In this document: positions 1 through 7,649 of the stretch, in pieces
Layout: each line of letters begins with the position of its first letter
Position numbering within the stretch: position 1 is the first letter of the stretch
DNA from: Kitasatospora aureofaciens
Lineage (GTDB): Bacteria > Actinomycetota > Actinomycetes > Streptomycetales > Streptomycetaceae
Assembly: GCF_019192735.1 (NCBI RefSeq)
Contig: NZ_JAHTKP010000006.1
Coordinates: 62,001-126,000, forward strand
Direction of reading: 5' to 3'
DNA: 64,000 bases
Notes under the pieces: generated by a model
Seen by the model: only the letters and a program-made list of their open reading frames with translations
Told to the model about the DNA's origin: nothing
The model's database searches: none
Made by a program: the position numbers and the translations under genes

Positions 1-178
1 CGATCAACTCGGCCGGGAGCACGGACTGTTCGGGAATATAGACGGCGTAGTCGCCGGTCCGGTACCTGCCCTTCGCGACCACCGCCCGGTAGAGGCCGAC
101 CTGCGCGAGCTCCAGTGCATCGGCATTCGGGTGTTCCAGGATGATCAGCTTCTCGGCGGTCACGCGCAGTGTGGACAT
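1..178 (-). CDS. RNA ligase (ATP), DRB0094-like family, N-terminal part
   Basis: Only the first 59 codons lie in the window; the gene runs off the left edge. The visible N terminus (MSTLRVTAEKLII, then HPNADALELAQVG, then YRTGDYAVYIPEQSVLPAELI) matches my memory of the small ATP-dependent RNA ligases annotated in streptomycetes, whose first domain resembles a tRNA/phenylalanyl-tRNA-synthetase-type binding fold. The nucleotidyl-transfer lysine lies outside the window, so catalysis cannot be checked. The ATG at 178 follows a GGGGGAGGAG ribosome site. It is transcribed away from modA, and about 370 bp separate the two. Family call is from recognition only; moderately sure. Confidence 0.65.
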   Translation of the reverse strand, partial: MSTLRVTAEKLIILEHPNADALELAQVGLYRAVVAKGRYRTGDYAVYIPEQSVLPAELI

Positions 179-433
179 GGACGGACTCCTCCCCCTTGGC
201 TCGGCACTCTCGGCAGGTCGGCCAGAGCACGGACGGCCACCACTCTGGCCGTTCGGGCCACCTCGGCGCGACGCAATTTCCACCCGTCCGACGCGCGCCG
301 GATGCGCGCCGGACGCGCGTCCACCTCACGCCGCCACGCACCCCCACACGCCCCACCCACCCCCGGCACTACCGTCCGTGCACGTTTGAGCCTTCCCACA
401 GCTGGGCAGACACCCCCGCCACACCCCGCCTGT

Positions 434-478
434 GCAATGCGACAGACGATTTCTCACTCGCATTTGCGGCACTATGAT
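434..478 (+). promoter_or_regulatory. modA promoter with inverted-repeat operator candidate
   Basis: In the 371-bp gap between the RNA ligase start and modA there is a good -10 box TATGAT (473-478). Just upstream lies an imperfect inverted repeat, GCAATGCGA (434-442) and TCGCATTTGC (458-467), whose arms pair with a one-base bulge. A repeat overlapping the -35 region would suit a repressor of the molybdate operon, but the regulator is not known. No convincing -35 hexamer is visible. The rest of the gap (179-430) is GC-rich and shows no gene. Confidence 0.4.
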
Positions 479-549
479 CACCGTAATGGCCGCACCTGCG
501 GCCTCACCTCCGCGCCCCTTCCGGCGCGTGCCCAGAAGGGGAAGCGCCG

Positions 550-1413
550 ATGAGCCCCCGTACGACCGCCACCCGCAGACTCGCCGTCGCCGCCGCGGCC
601 CTCGCCCTCAGCCTCGGGGTCACCGCGTGCGGCAGCGACGGCGGCAGCAAGTCCTCCGGCGGGGCGTCCTCATCGTCCGCCAGTGCCCCGACCGGCACAG
701 CGAGCGGCGCGGCGACCGGCGGCAGCGTCCCGAAGGCCACCGGCGACATCACCGTCTTCGCCGCCGCCTCGCTCAAGGAGACCTTCACCGAGCTGGGCAA
801 GAAGTTCGAGGCCGCGAACCCGGGCGCCAAGGTCAAGTTCAACTTCGGCGGCAGCTCCAGCCTCGCCACCAGCATCAACTCGGGCGCCCCGGCCGACGTC
901 TTCGCCGCCGCCAGCCCGGCCACCATGAAGACCGTCACCGACCCGGGCGGCGCCAGCGGCCAGCCGGCGACCTTCGTCAAGAACACGCTCACCATCGCCG
1001 TGCCCAAGGGCAACCCCAAGCACATCACCGGCCTGAACGACCTCACTGCCTCCGGCGTGAAGGTCGCCCTCTGCGCGAAGGAGGTGCCCTGCGGCGCCGC
1101 CGCCCTGACCGCGCTCAAGGCCGCCAACGTCAACCTCACCCCGGTCACCCTGGAGCAGGACGTCAAGGGCGCGCTCACCAAGGTCGAGCTGGGCGAGGTC
1201 GACGCCTCGCTGGTGTACAGGACCGACGTGAAGGCCGACGCCGGCAAGATCGACGGCGTGGACTTCCCCGAGGCCGACAAGGCCGTGAACGACTACCCGA
1301 TCGCCGCCCTCGCCAAGGCCCCGAACAAGGACGGCGCCGCGGCCTTCGTCGCGTACGTGCAGTCGCCCGAGGCCAAGCAGGTGCTGACCGCGGCGGGCTT
1401 CCAGGCGCCGTGA
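550..1413 (+). CDS. modA: Molybdate ABC transporter, substrate-binding lipoprotein ModA
   Basis: This is the extracytoplasmic molybdate/tungstate-binding lipoprotein that delivers the oxyanion to ModBC. The 287-residue protein has an n-region with TTATRR, a hydrophobic stretch, and a lipobox LGVTAC with Cys27 as the lipidated residue. A Ser/Gly/Ala-rich linker (about residues 28-60) precedes the type 2 periplasmic-binding fold beginning DITVFAAASLKETFTELG, a typical ModA opening in which the Ser after AA contacts the ligand. GGSSSLATSINSGAPADVFAAA is also typical of the family. Start is the ATG after the AGAAGGGGAAGCGCCG ribosome site. It overlaps modB by 4 nt (GTGA), so the two are translationally coupled. 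Confidence 0.93.
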   Translation: MSPRTTATRRLAVAAAALALSLGVTACGSDGGSKSSGGASSSSASAPTGTASGAATGGSVPKATGDITVFAAASLKETFTELGKKFEAANPGAKVKFNFGGSSSLATSINSGAPADVFAAASPATMKTVTDPGGASGQPATFVKNTLTIAVPKGNPKHITGLNDLTASGVKVALCAKEVPCGAAALTALKAANVNLTPVTLEQDVKGALTKVELGEVDASLVYRTDVKADAGKIDGVDFPEADKAVNDYPIAALAKAPNKDGAAAFVAYVQSPEAKQVLTAAGFQAP

Positions 1414-2363
1414 GCGACCGCACCACCGGCTCCGACGCCGGCCCCGGGGACGACCGTGGGGGCGCCCCCGGGGCCGGCGTCGGCAACCCCAACGAGACCG
1501 GCCCCGGCACGGGCACGGGCACCGAAGCCCTCCCGCCAGGCGCAGCACGAGCGCGGAAGGCCCTGCCACGCCGGCGACGGCATACGCAGCGCGTCCCGGT
1601 CACGCTGCTGCTCCCGGCGCTGCTCGGGCTGGCGTTCCTGATCCTCCCGCTGGTCGGCCTGCTGATCCGGGCCCCCTGGAGCACCCTGTCCGACCAGCTC
1701 ACCAGCACCGCCGTGTGGGAGGCGCTGCGCCTGTCCCTGGTCTGCGCGACGGCCGCCACCGCGGTGTCGCTGGTCCTCGGCGTCCCGCTGGCCTGGCTGC
1801 TCGCCCGCACCGAGCTGCCGGGCCGCCGGGTGATCCGGGCGCTGGTCACGCTGCCGCTGGTGCTGCCGCCGGTGGTCGGCGGTGTGGCGCTGCTGCTGGT
1901 CCTCGGCCGGCGCGGGATCGTCGGCTCCTGGCTGGACTCGACGTTCGGCATCACGCTGCCGTTCACCACCACCGGGGTGGTGATCGCCGAGGCGTTCGTG
2001 GCGATGCCGTTCCTGGTGATCAGCGTCGAGGGCGCGCTGCGGGCCGCCGACCCCCGCTACGAGGAGGCCGCCGCGACGCTCGGCGCGTCCCGGCTGACCG
2101 CGTTCCGCCGGGTCACCCTGCCGCTGATCGCCCCGGGCATCGCCGCCGGGGCCGTCCTCGCGTGGGCCCGGGCGCTCGGCGAGTTCGGCGCGACGATCAC
2201 CTTCGCGGGCAACTTCCCGGGCCGGACGCAGACGATGCCGCTGGCCGTCTACCTCGCCATGGAGTCCGACCCGGAGGCGGCGATCGCACTCTCCCTGGTC
2301 CTGCTGGTCGTCTCCGTCGCGGTCCTGGTCGGCCTGCGCGACCGGTGGATGTCGACGCCATGA
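1410..2363 (+). CDS. modB: Molybdate ABC transporter, permease ModB
   Basis: This is the inner-membrane channel of the molybdate importer. The GTG at 1410 overlaps the modA stop and gives 317 residues. An open frame continues upstream to 432 but only as antiphase read-through of modA. The first 55 residues are a Gly/Pro/Thr-rich cytoplasmic extension ending in a basic patch (RKALPRRRRHTQR). Five or six membrane segments follow, with the binding-protein-dependent transport signature around EEAAATLGASRLTAFRRVTLP, which contacts ModC. The N-terminal extension is longer than in most ModB proteins and is low complexity. It is followed by an overlapping small ORF, then modC. Confidence 0.92.
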   Translation: MSDRTTGSDAGPGDDRGGAPGAGVGNPNETGPGTGTGTEALPPGAARARKALPRRRRHTQRVPVTLLLPALLGLAFLILPLVGLLIRAPWSTLSDQLTSTAVWEALRLSLVCATAATAVSLVLGVPLAWLLARTELPGRRVIRALVTLPLVLPPVVGGVALLLVLGRRGIVGSWLDSTFGITLPFTTTGVVIAEAFVAMPFLVISVEGALRAADPRYEEAAATLGASRLTAFRRVTLPLIAPGIAAGAVLAWARALGEFGATITFAGNFPGRTQTMPLAVYLAMESDPEAAIALSLVLLVVSVAVLVGLRDRWMSTP

Positions 2364-2491
2364 CGGCCGCCCCAGCCACCATGACCGCCGCCGCCACGCC
2401 CACAGCGACCACAACCACGGCCGCCATGACCGCAGCGACCATGGCCGCGGCCATCATGACCGCCCCGATCCTCTGGACGGCCGCCCCATGA
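2360..2491 (+). CDS. Small Ala/Thr/Met-rich ORF linking modB and modC
   Basis: A 43-codon frame starts with ATG inside the modB stop (ATGA, 2360-2363) and ends with TGA inside the modC start (ATGA, 2488-2491). It therefore sits between two genes with 4-nt overlaps at both ends. The predicted peptide is almost only Ala, Thr, Met and Pro (opening MTAAPATMTAAATPT), with repeated in-frame ATGAC and ATGGC units. No domain or signal is recognisable. It may be translated simply to carry ribosomes from modB to modC, or it may be a slipped, repeat-expanded spacer. I know of no family for it. Confidence 0.4.
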   Translation: MTAAPATMTAAATPTATTTTAAMTAATMAAAIMTAPILWTAAP

Positions 2492-3567
2492 CCAGAGCCC
2501 CCATGACCACCGTCCCCGCCCTCGACGCCCGACTGCGGGTGGACCGCGCCGCGTTCACGCTCGACCTCGCCCTCACCGCCGCGCCCGGCGAGGTGATCGC
2601 CCTGCTCGGCCCGAACGGCGCCGGCAAGTCCACCGCCCTGCGCGCCCTCGCCGGGCTGCTCCCGCTCACCGGCGGCCACCTGCGCCTGGACGGCCGCCTG
2701 CTCGCGCACCCCGGGCAACACCTGCACACCCCCGCCGAGGAGCGCCCGGTCGGCGTGGTGTTCCAGGACTACCTGCTCTTCCCGCACCTCAGCGCGCTCG
2801 ACAACGTCGCCTTCGGCCCGCGCTGCCAGGGCCGCCCGAAGCGCGCCGCACGGGCCGAGGCCGCGGCCTGGCTGGAGCGGATGGGCCTGGCCGACCACGC
2901 CGCCGCCCGTCCGGGCAGCCTCTCCGGCGGCCAGGCGCAGCGGGTGGCTCTCGCCCGGGCGCTGGCCGTCCGGCCCCGGCTGCTCCTGCTGGACGAGCCG
3001 CTGGCCGCCCTGGACGCCCGCACCCGCCTCGACGTGCGCGCCCAACTCCGGCGCCATCTGGCCGAGTTCGAGGCAGTGGCGGTGCTGGTCACGCACGACC
3101 CGCTGGACGCCATGGTGCTGGCCGACCGGCTGGTGGTGATCGAGGGCGGCCGCGAGGTGCAGTCCGGCACTCCGGCCGAGATCGCCCGCCGGCCGCGCAC
3201 CGACTACATCGCCCGCCTGGTCGGCCTCAACCTGTATCAGGGGCAGGCCGACGGCCACCGGGTGACGCTGGCGGACGGCACGGTGCTGGCCACTACCGAG
3301 GAGCTGTCCGGCTCGGCGTTCGTCGTCTTCCCGCCGTCCGCCGTGACCCTGCACCGGGAGCGGCCCGACTCCAGCGCGCGCAACGTGTGGGAGGCCGAGG
3401 TCACCGGCCTGGACCTGCACGGCGACCAGGTCCGCGCCGACCTCACCGGCGACCTGCCGATGGCCGCGGACCTCACCCCGGCCGCCGTCGCGGAGCTCGA
3501 TCTGGCGCCCGGCACGAGGGTGTGGGTCTCGGTCAAGGCCACCCAGACGCACGCCTATCCGGCCTGA
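2488..3567 (+). CDS. modC: Molybdate ABC transporter, ATP-binding protein ModC
   Basis: This cytoplasmic ATPase powers ModAB-dependent molybdate import. The 359-residue protein has Walker A GPNGAGKST (about residues 43-51), the signature LSGGQAQRVALARAL, Walker B LLLLDEPLAAL and a switch His in THDPLDAM. The last about 130 residues form a C-terminal regulatory region with a Mop-like segment (NVWEAEVTGLDLHGDQVRA), as expected for molybdate transporters. The ATG at 2488 overlaps the upstream small ORF; an alternative ATG lies at 2503. Modest uncertainty over the start only. Confidence 0.9.
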   Translation: MTRAPMTTVPALDARLRVDRAAFTLDLALTAAPGEVIALLGPNGAGKSTALRALAGLLPLTGGHLRLDGRLLAHPGQHLHTPAEERPVGVVFQDYLLFPHLSALDNVAFGPRCQGRPKRAARAEAAAWLERMGLADHAAARPGSLSGGQAQRVALARALAVRPRLLLLDEPLAALDARTRLDVRAQLRRHLAEFEAVAVLVTHDPLDAMVLADRLVVIEGGREVQSGTPAEIARRPRTDYIARLVGLNLYQGQADGHRVTLADGTVLATTEELSGSAFVVFPPSAVTLHRERPDSSARNVWEAEVTGLDLHGDQVRADLTGDLPMAADLTPAAVAELDLAPGTRVWVSVKATQTHAYPA

Positions 3568-3639
3568 GCCGCGACTGTCCCCCGGCCTCGCCCGCAGCTT
3601 CCTGGCGGGCGTGCTCGGTAGGAGGCCTCGCGCGATTAG

Positions 3640-3678
3640 CAACCCATCGGTTGCACGTTGCCGCGCCGATGTGCAACC
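3640..3678 (+). promoter_or_regulatory. ArsR-type operator with nested inverted repeats
   Basis: Upstream of the SRPBCC/ArsR pair there is a perfect 8-bp inverted repeat, GGTTGCAC (3649-3656) and GTGCAACC (3671-3678), 14 bp apart. A second one, CAACC-CATC-GGTTG (3640-3653), shares its right arm. This layout fits autoregulation by the downstream ArsR protein, which is inference. The site lies about 30-70 bp before the ATG at 3709. Confidence 0.6.
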
Positions 3679-3708
3679 CTGAGGTAGCGAATCGAGGAGG
3701 TTCACGGC

Positions 3709-4164
3709 ATGGTCGCCGACAGCATCGAGCGTGAGATCGTCATCGCGGCACCCCGCGAGCGGGTCTGGGAGATCCTCACCCAGGCCGAGTTCCTGGGCGC
3801 CTGGTTCGGCAGCGGCACCCCGGCCGAGATCGACCTGCGGCCGGGTGGGCGACTGGTCTTCGACCACGGGGTGCACGGCATCCTGCCCGCCCGGATCGAG
3901 CGGGTCGAGCGGCCGGAGGTGTTCTCCTACCGCTGGCCCCAGGGCGCGGCCGGGGAGGAACCGGCCGAGGGCAACGCCACCCTGGTCGAGTTCACCCTCA
4001 CGCCCGAACTCGGCGGCACCCGCCTGCGGATGGTCGAGAGCGGGTTCGCGGCCCTGACGGCCCTGCCCGCCGAAGCCGCCCGGGCCCGCCACGAACAGAA
4101 CAGCGCCGGCTGGGACCGCAAGCTCCCCGAACTCGCCCGGCAGGCGGAGAAGTTGGCGGCATGA
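3709..4164 (+). CDS. SRPBCC (AHSA1-like) domain protein
   Basis: A 151-residue single-domain START/AHSA1-type protein: the opening EREIVIAAPRERVWEILTQAEFLGAWFG and the later LVEFTLTPELGGTRLRMVESGF are typical of the family. These proteins form a deep hydrophobic cavity and usually bind lipophilic ligands; the ligand here is unknown. The C-terminal WDRKLPELA helix is conserved in members paired with ArsR regulators. GAGGAGG precedes the ATG. The stop overlaps the next gene by ATGA, and the pair form one operon controlled by the inverted repeat upstream. Confidence 0.85.
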   Translation: MVADSIEREIVIAAPRERVWEILTQAEFLGAWFGSGTPAEIDLRPGGRLVFDHGVHGILPARIERVERPEVFSYRWPQGAAGEEPAEGNATLVEFTLTPELGGTRLRMVESGFAALTALPAEAARARHEQNSAGWDRKLPELARQAEKLAA

Positions 4165-4538
4165 CGGCGGAGTACGAGGACGATCCGGCCGCCGCCGTCC
4201 TGGTCGCACTCGCCGACCCGACGCGGCGCCGCATCCTCGACGCCCTCGCCGCCCGGGGCGCCGCAACGGCGACGACGCTCGCCGCCGAACTCCCCGTCAC
4301 CCGGCAGGCCGTGGTCAAGCACCTCGCCGTCCTCGACCAGGCCGGCCTCGTCACCGCCCACCGAGTCGGCCGCGAGGTCCGCTACCGGCCCGCCACCCCT
4401 GCCCTCGCCGCCACCGCCCGCTGGATGGCCGGCCTGGCCGACGCCTGGGACCGTCGCCTGCTCGCCATCAAGCACCTCGCCGAGAGCGGCGGTGCGGTGC
4501 CGCCGGAGGGGGACGAGGGCGGCGGCGCGGTGGAATGA
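4161..4538 (+). CDS. ArsR-family winged-helix regulator
   Basis: A 125-residue DNA-binding protein. The helix-turn-helix ATTLAAELPVTRQAVVKHLAVLDQAGLV and the wing (HRVGREVRYRPA) are clear. No arsenic-type CxC metal site is visible, so it is probably not a metal sensor and belongs to the class that controls an SRPBCC partner. It starts within the stop codon of that partner. Its own stop (4536-4538) is immediately followed by the first heptamer-repeat hairpin of the window, with the next gene converging. Confidence 0.87.
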   Translation: MTAEYEDDPAAAVLVALADPTRRRILDALAARGAATATTLAAELPVTRQAVVKHLAVLDQAGLVTAHRVGREVRYRPATPALAATARWMAGLADAWDRRLLAIKHLAESGGAVPPEGDEGGGAVE

Positions 4539-4600
4539 CAGGTTTCGGATGACAGATGACAGGTTTCGAAATCTGTCATCTGTCATCTGTCATTTGTTCG
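4539..4600. repeat. Heptamer palindrome, copy A
   Basis: Iterated 7-mers (GATGACA, GATGACA, then TGTCATC, TGTCATC, TGTCATT) surround the centre TTTCGAAA. Positions 4548-4587 are self-complementary over 20 + 20 bases with one position that would be a G-U wobble in RNA. A TGTTCGCC flank follows. It fills the gap between the convergent arsR and peptidyl-tRNA hydrolase genes, starting right at the arsR stop. It is much richer in AT than its surroundings. It may end transcription from both sides; see the other six copies. Confidence 0.85.
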
Positions 4601-4602
4601 CC

Positions 4603-5325
4603 CTACCGCAGCCCCGGGTGGTCCGCGATCACCGTGCAGCTCCCCGGCGCGATCTCGGTGAAGCCCGCGTCCCGGACCACCGGCAGGCCGCTCGCCACCA
4701 GTTCCACCCACGCCTCCGGCGCCGGCGTCCGGACGGCGAGCGCAAACCCGCTCTCCGCCCACTCCTTGCGCTGCGCCTCGTCGAGCCGCCACCAGGCGAG
4801 CTGGGCGGCATGCCCGGTCTGGGCCATCGTCTTGCCGGCACTCATCTCCAGCTCCGGGTTGAGCCAGAGCACCGGGACGCCCGGCTCGGGGGCGTCAACC
4901 TCGGCGACATCCTCCAGGTCCGTCCCGGAGACCTGGAGCTTGGCGAGGTCCTTCGGCCAACCGTCCAGCGGGATCGGCGGGAACACCCGCACCTCGGCCT
5001 CCCGCCCATGCACGGTGATCCCCGGCAGCTCGCCCGCGCGCCGCCATTCCCCGCCCCGGGCACGCCGGACCACCTTGCGGATCCGGGCGTCCTCCCAGGC
5101 CGCGACCCGCTCGGCCCACTCGCCGTCCGGCTCGGTCACCCGCGGGTCGGCCAGCAAGGTCAGGACCGCCCGGGCCGAGGTCTCCAGCGCGTCGGTCCGC
5201 CCGGGCGGCATGGCCCGCTCCAGCCGCACGACCAGCGGCAGCACGTACTGATCCCGCGTGTCACGGTCATCGGGCGCAGGGACGGAGGCGGAAGCGGGGG
5301 CCGGTGCGTCGAACGGAGAAGTCAC
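4603..5325 (-). CDS. Peptidyl-tRNA hydrolase (Pth2-like)
   Basis: About 240 residues. The second half carries the Pth2-type core: SAGKTMAQTGHAAQLAWWRL (Lys and His of the active cleft), then RTPAPEAWVELVASGLPVVRDAGFTE and PGSCTVIADHP. Pth2 enzymes cleave peptidyl-tRNA to recycle stalled tRNAs. The N-terminal half is an actinobacterial extension of unknown fold. I chose GTG at 5325 (VTSPFDAP); an ATG at 5349 is also open, and neither has a strong ribosome site. It converges on arsR, with a heptamer palindrome between the stops. Confidence 0.72.
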   Translation of the reverse strand: MTSPFDAPAPASASVPAPDDRDTRDQYVLPLVVRLERAMPPGRTDALETSARAVLTLLADPRVTEPDGEWAERVAAWEDARIRKVVRRARGGEWRRAGELPGITVHGREAEVRVFPPIPLDGWPKDLAKLQVSGTDLEDVAEVDAPEPGVPVLWLNPELEMSAGKTMAQTGHAAQLAWWRLDEAQRKEWAESGFALAVRTPAPEAWVELVASGLPVVRDAGFTEIAPGSCTVIADHPGLR

Positions 5326-5387
5326 CCGTCCAGCATGCCAGCCCCGCAAGCCGGGTGATCACGCCGGTCTGCCCCCTCCCGCCTCGC

Positions 5388-5440
5388 TCAGCACAACCGC
5401 TCAGCGCAACCGCTCAGCGCAACCGCTCAGCGCAACCGCT
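5388..5440. repeat. 13-bp tandem repeat at a gene end
   Basis: The unit TCAGCGCAACCGC is repeated about three times with a degenerate first copy, covering the last codons of the TPR-like gene and running past its stop into the intergenic space. It probably arose by replication slippage. Depending on copy number the C-terminal LRQRLR tail could vary between strains. Confidence 0.8.
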
Positions 5441-5975
5441 GCCGCAGCTCGTCGACGGCCGTACGGATGCCCGCGCTGTAGTCGTCCTCGGGGAGGGCGT
5501 CCAGGCTGCGGACGGCGCGTTCCAACTGCTCCCGCACGAGGTCGGGCTCGCCCAGCTTCAGGTGGTCGGACGCCAGGTTGAGGTGCAGCGACGGATAGAA
5601 CGCCCGTACCTGGAGGGCGGACTCGTAGGTCTGGGCGCGCTCGGCGGTCAGCGAGTCGGCGGCGGCCAGCGCCCGGCGGTCCCACTCCAGCTCGGCCCGC
5701 GGGTCGTCCTGCAGATCGGCCAGATAGTGGGCGAGCACGCAGCGGTGGAAGACGTCGCCGCGCTCGCCCAGCGCCTCCCACAGCGCCTCGAAGCTGGCCC
5801 GCGCCTCGGCCGTCCGTCCGCGCTGCGCTGCCTGCACACCCTCCAGTCCGAGCGCGATCCGGGCGAGCACCGGGTCGTCCCCGGTCACACCCCGACGGCC
5901 ACTTGAATCCCCGAGTCCCGCATCCCCGGGCCCCGAATCCCCGGACATATCGCGCACATCAGATACATCGGACAT
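5427..5975 (-). CDS. TPR-like conserved hypothetical protein
   Basis: 182 residues with no signal peptide or membrane segment. From about residue 35 it is helical with TPR-like pairs (ARASFEALWEALGERGDVFHRC, LHLNLASDHLKLGEPDLVREQLERA). Such proteins usually scaffold protein contacts; nothing points to a partner. The first 30 residues are a low-complexity Asp/Gly/Ser tail, so a later start near MSGDSGPG or VTGDDPVLARIA is possible. The stop codon lies in the 13-bp tandem repeat. It is transcribed alone on the minus strand between the Pth2 gene and another hypothetical. Confidence 0.6.
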   Translation of the reverse strand: MSDVSDVRDMSGDSGPGDAGLGDSSGRRGVTGDDPVLARIALGLEGVQAAQRGRTAEARASFEALWEALGERGDVFHRCVLAHYLADLQDDPRAELEWDRRALAAADSLTAERAQTYESALQVRAFYPSLHLNLASDHLKLGEPDLVREQLERAVRSLDALPEDDYSAGIRTAVDELRQRLR

Positions 5976-6019
5976 GCCCGCAGCCTAGCCGTCACCCCGG
6001 GAACCCGCCGGACGACGGG

Positions 6020-6952
6020 TCAGCGCCGGTAGCCGCGCTGGGCGTCGCGCTCCTCCGCGTCCTCGTAGACCAGGAACCAGCCCTCCGGGTGGGTCGCCGC
6101 GAGCAGCAGCTCGGTGCGCTGCTCGGCGGCGAGCTCCGGGTCGCCGTCGTCCGGGCCGAAGACGCCGAACAGCTCGTCGTGGCAGCCGTCCCAGTCGTAG
6201 TCGTACAGGTCGGCCGGCAGGTCGCCCATCATGTCGGCCACCGACTCGGGCTGGGCGCCGAGCAACACGCGAGCGTCGACGAGGGCCATCCGCAGCGCAA
6301 TATCCTCGGCCAGGCAGCGCGGCAGGGGCCACTCGCCGAGCGCGAGGTCGTCGGCGAGGTCGTCGAAGGTCCGGGCCATCGCGCGGCGCCATCCCCGGTG
6401 CAGCCGCCAGGTGCGCTGGGGCAGCCGCGAGAAGACCGTCCAGTCGGCGTCCTCGCCCTCGGCGACGGGGTCGTCCCCGTGCTCGTCCAGGTCGTCGTAG
6501 GCGGCGTCGGCCAGCCCGATCAGCTGGGCGTGGAGGAGGCACGCGGTGCGCGGGGTGAGGGTCCAGTCCGCACCCGCGCCGCCGTCGTCGTCCTCGTCGC
6601 CCTCCAGCGGGAACAGCTCGGCGAAGTCCGGCGCGAAGTCCTCGGTGACGCTGATCTCCAGCGTGCCGCCGATCGCCTCGACGCCCGGGATCGCGGCCAC
6701 CAGCCGGTCCGGGTGCAGCAGCGCGCCGAGCGCCGCGTTGGCGTCCTCGGCCACCTCGCGCAGCAGGTCGCGGCGCTGGCCGGCCGGGTCGATGCCGTCG
6801 AAGTCCAGTTCCTCCACGGCCGCGATCGCCGCGGCGCGCAGCGCCGGCCAGTCGGTGATCCGCAGGCCCAGCACCACCGTCGCCTCGATCTCCTGCGCAC
6901 CGGAGTCCTCCGCCGCGCCCGGCCCCTGTGGATGATCGCTTCGCTCGCCCAT
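6020..6952 (-). CDS. Conserved hypothetical acidic protein
   Basis: 310 residues, soluble and strongly acidic, with no recognised catalytic motif. A central acidic linker (GDEDDDGGAGADW, about residue 130) separates two halves. The N half (ATVVLGLRITDWPALRAAAIAAVEELDFDG) and the C half (DLPADLYDYDWDGCHDELFGVFGPDDGDPE) look well folded. I recognise it only as a streptomycete hypothetical. I placed the start at the ATG at 6952 because the frame upstream overlaps the promoter of the divergent YbjQ-like gene and loses coding character. Confidence 0.6.
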   Translation of the reverse strand: MGERSDHPQGPGAAEDSGAQEIEATVVLGLRITDWPALRAAAIAAVEELDFDGIDPAGQRRDLLREVAEDANAALGALLHPDRLVAAIPGVEAIGGTLEISVTEDFAPDFAELFPLEGDEDDDGGAGADWTLTPRTACLLHAQLIGLADAAYDDLDEHGDDPVAEGEDADWTVFSRLPQRTWRLHRGWRRAMARTFDDLADDLALGEWPLPRCLAEDIALRMALVDARVLLGAQPESVADMMGDLPADLYDYDWDGCHDELFGVFGPDDGDPELAAEQRTELLLAATHPEGWFLVYEDAEERDAQRGYRR

Positions 6953-7075
6953 GGGGCTACGGTACGGCTTTTCGGCCGCTCGATCACCGGTCTGAACCAG
7001 CTTCCGGATTCCTTCTCGGCCACGCCCCGGCCACGCCTCTGTCACTCGGACGCACGACACCGGCAGGATGACCCC

Positions 7076-7447
7076 ATGGCTGACATCAACGAGTACGGCG
7101 GCGGGCAGGGCCCGAACGCCGACGTCCTGGTCGTGACCACCAACGACATCCCGGGGTTCCGGGTCGACCACGTGATCGGCGAGGTGTTCGGGCTGACGGT
7201 GCGCAGCCGGCACATCGGCAGCCAGATCGGCGCCGGCCTGAAGTCGCTGATCGGCGGCGAGCTGAAGGGTCTGACGAAGACCCTGGTGGAGAGCCGCAAC
7301 GAGGCGATGCAGCGGCTCGTCGAGCAGACCAAGGCGCGCGGGGGCAACGCGGTGCTGATGATGCGCTTCGACGTGACGGAGGCGGCGGACGTCGGTACCG
7401 AGGTCTGCGCGTACGGCACGGCCGTCGTGGTTTCCCCGGCCGCCTGA
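7076..7447 (+). CDS. YbjQ/UPF0145 heavy-metal-binding-domain protein
   Basis: 123 residues. The family pattern is plain: VVTTNDIPGFRVDHVIGEVFGLTVRSRHI, then GLTKTLVESRNEAMQRLVEQ, then GGNAVLMMRFD. YbjQ-like proteins form pentameric rings and are annotated as metal-binding, but their function is not settled. Start is ATG at 7076 (MADINEYGG), 123 bp from the divergent hypothetical. The open frame continuing upstream is a shadow of that gene. Confidence 0.85.
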   Translation: MADINEYGGGQGPNADVLVVTTNDIPGFRVDHVIGEVFGLTVRSRHIGSQIGAGLKSLIGGELKGLTKTLVESRNEAMQRLVEQTKARGGNAVLMMRFDVTEAADVGTEVCAYGTAVVVSPAA

Positions 7448-7649
7448 CGGTCCGACCGCAGCGCGGGACCGCAGCACGGCAGCGGTTCGCTTCGGCTGTT
7501 CGCTTCGACGCGACGAGGGCGGCGCCGCCGGCATGGACGTCCGCCGCCCCCGACCGTCGCGGGAACACCCGCCGCACCGCCGATGTTTCACCGGCGTGAC
7601 TGTTTACGGTGCAACTAACGCCGCAACCAACGACGGCCGGCAGCGGCGC

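Noticed and set aside
432..1409. Extension of modB upstream through modA
   Set aside because: The open frame is an antiphase shadow of modA caused by high GC; the GTGA overlap gives the natural start.
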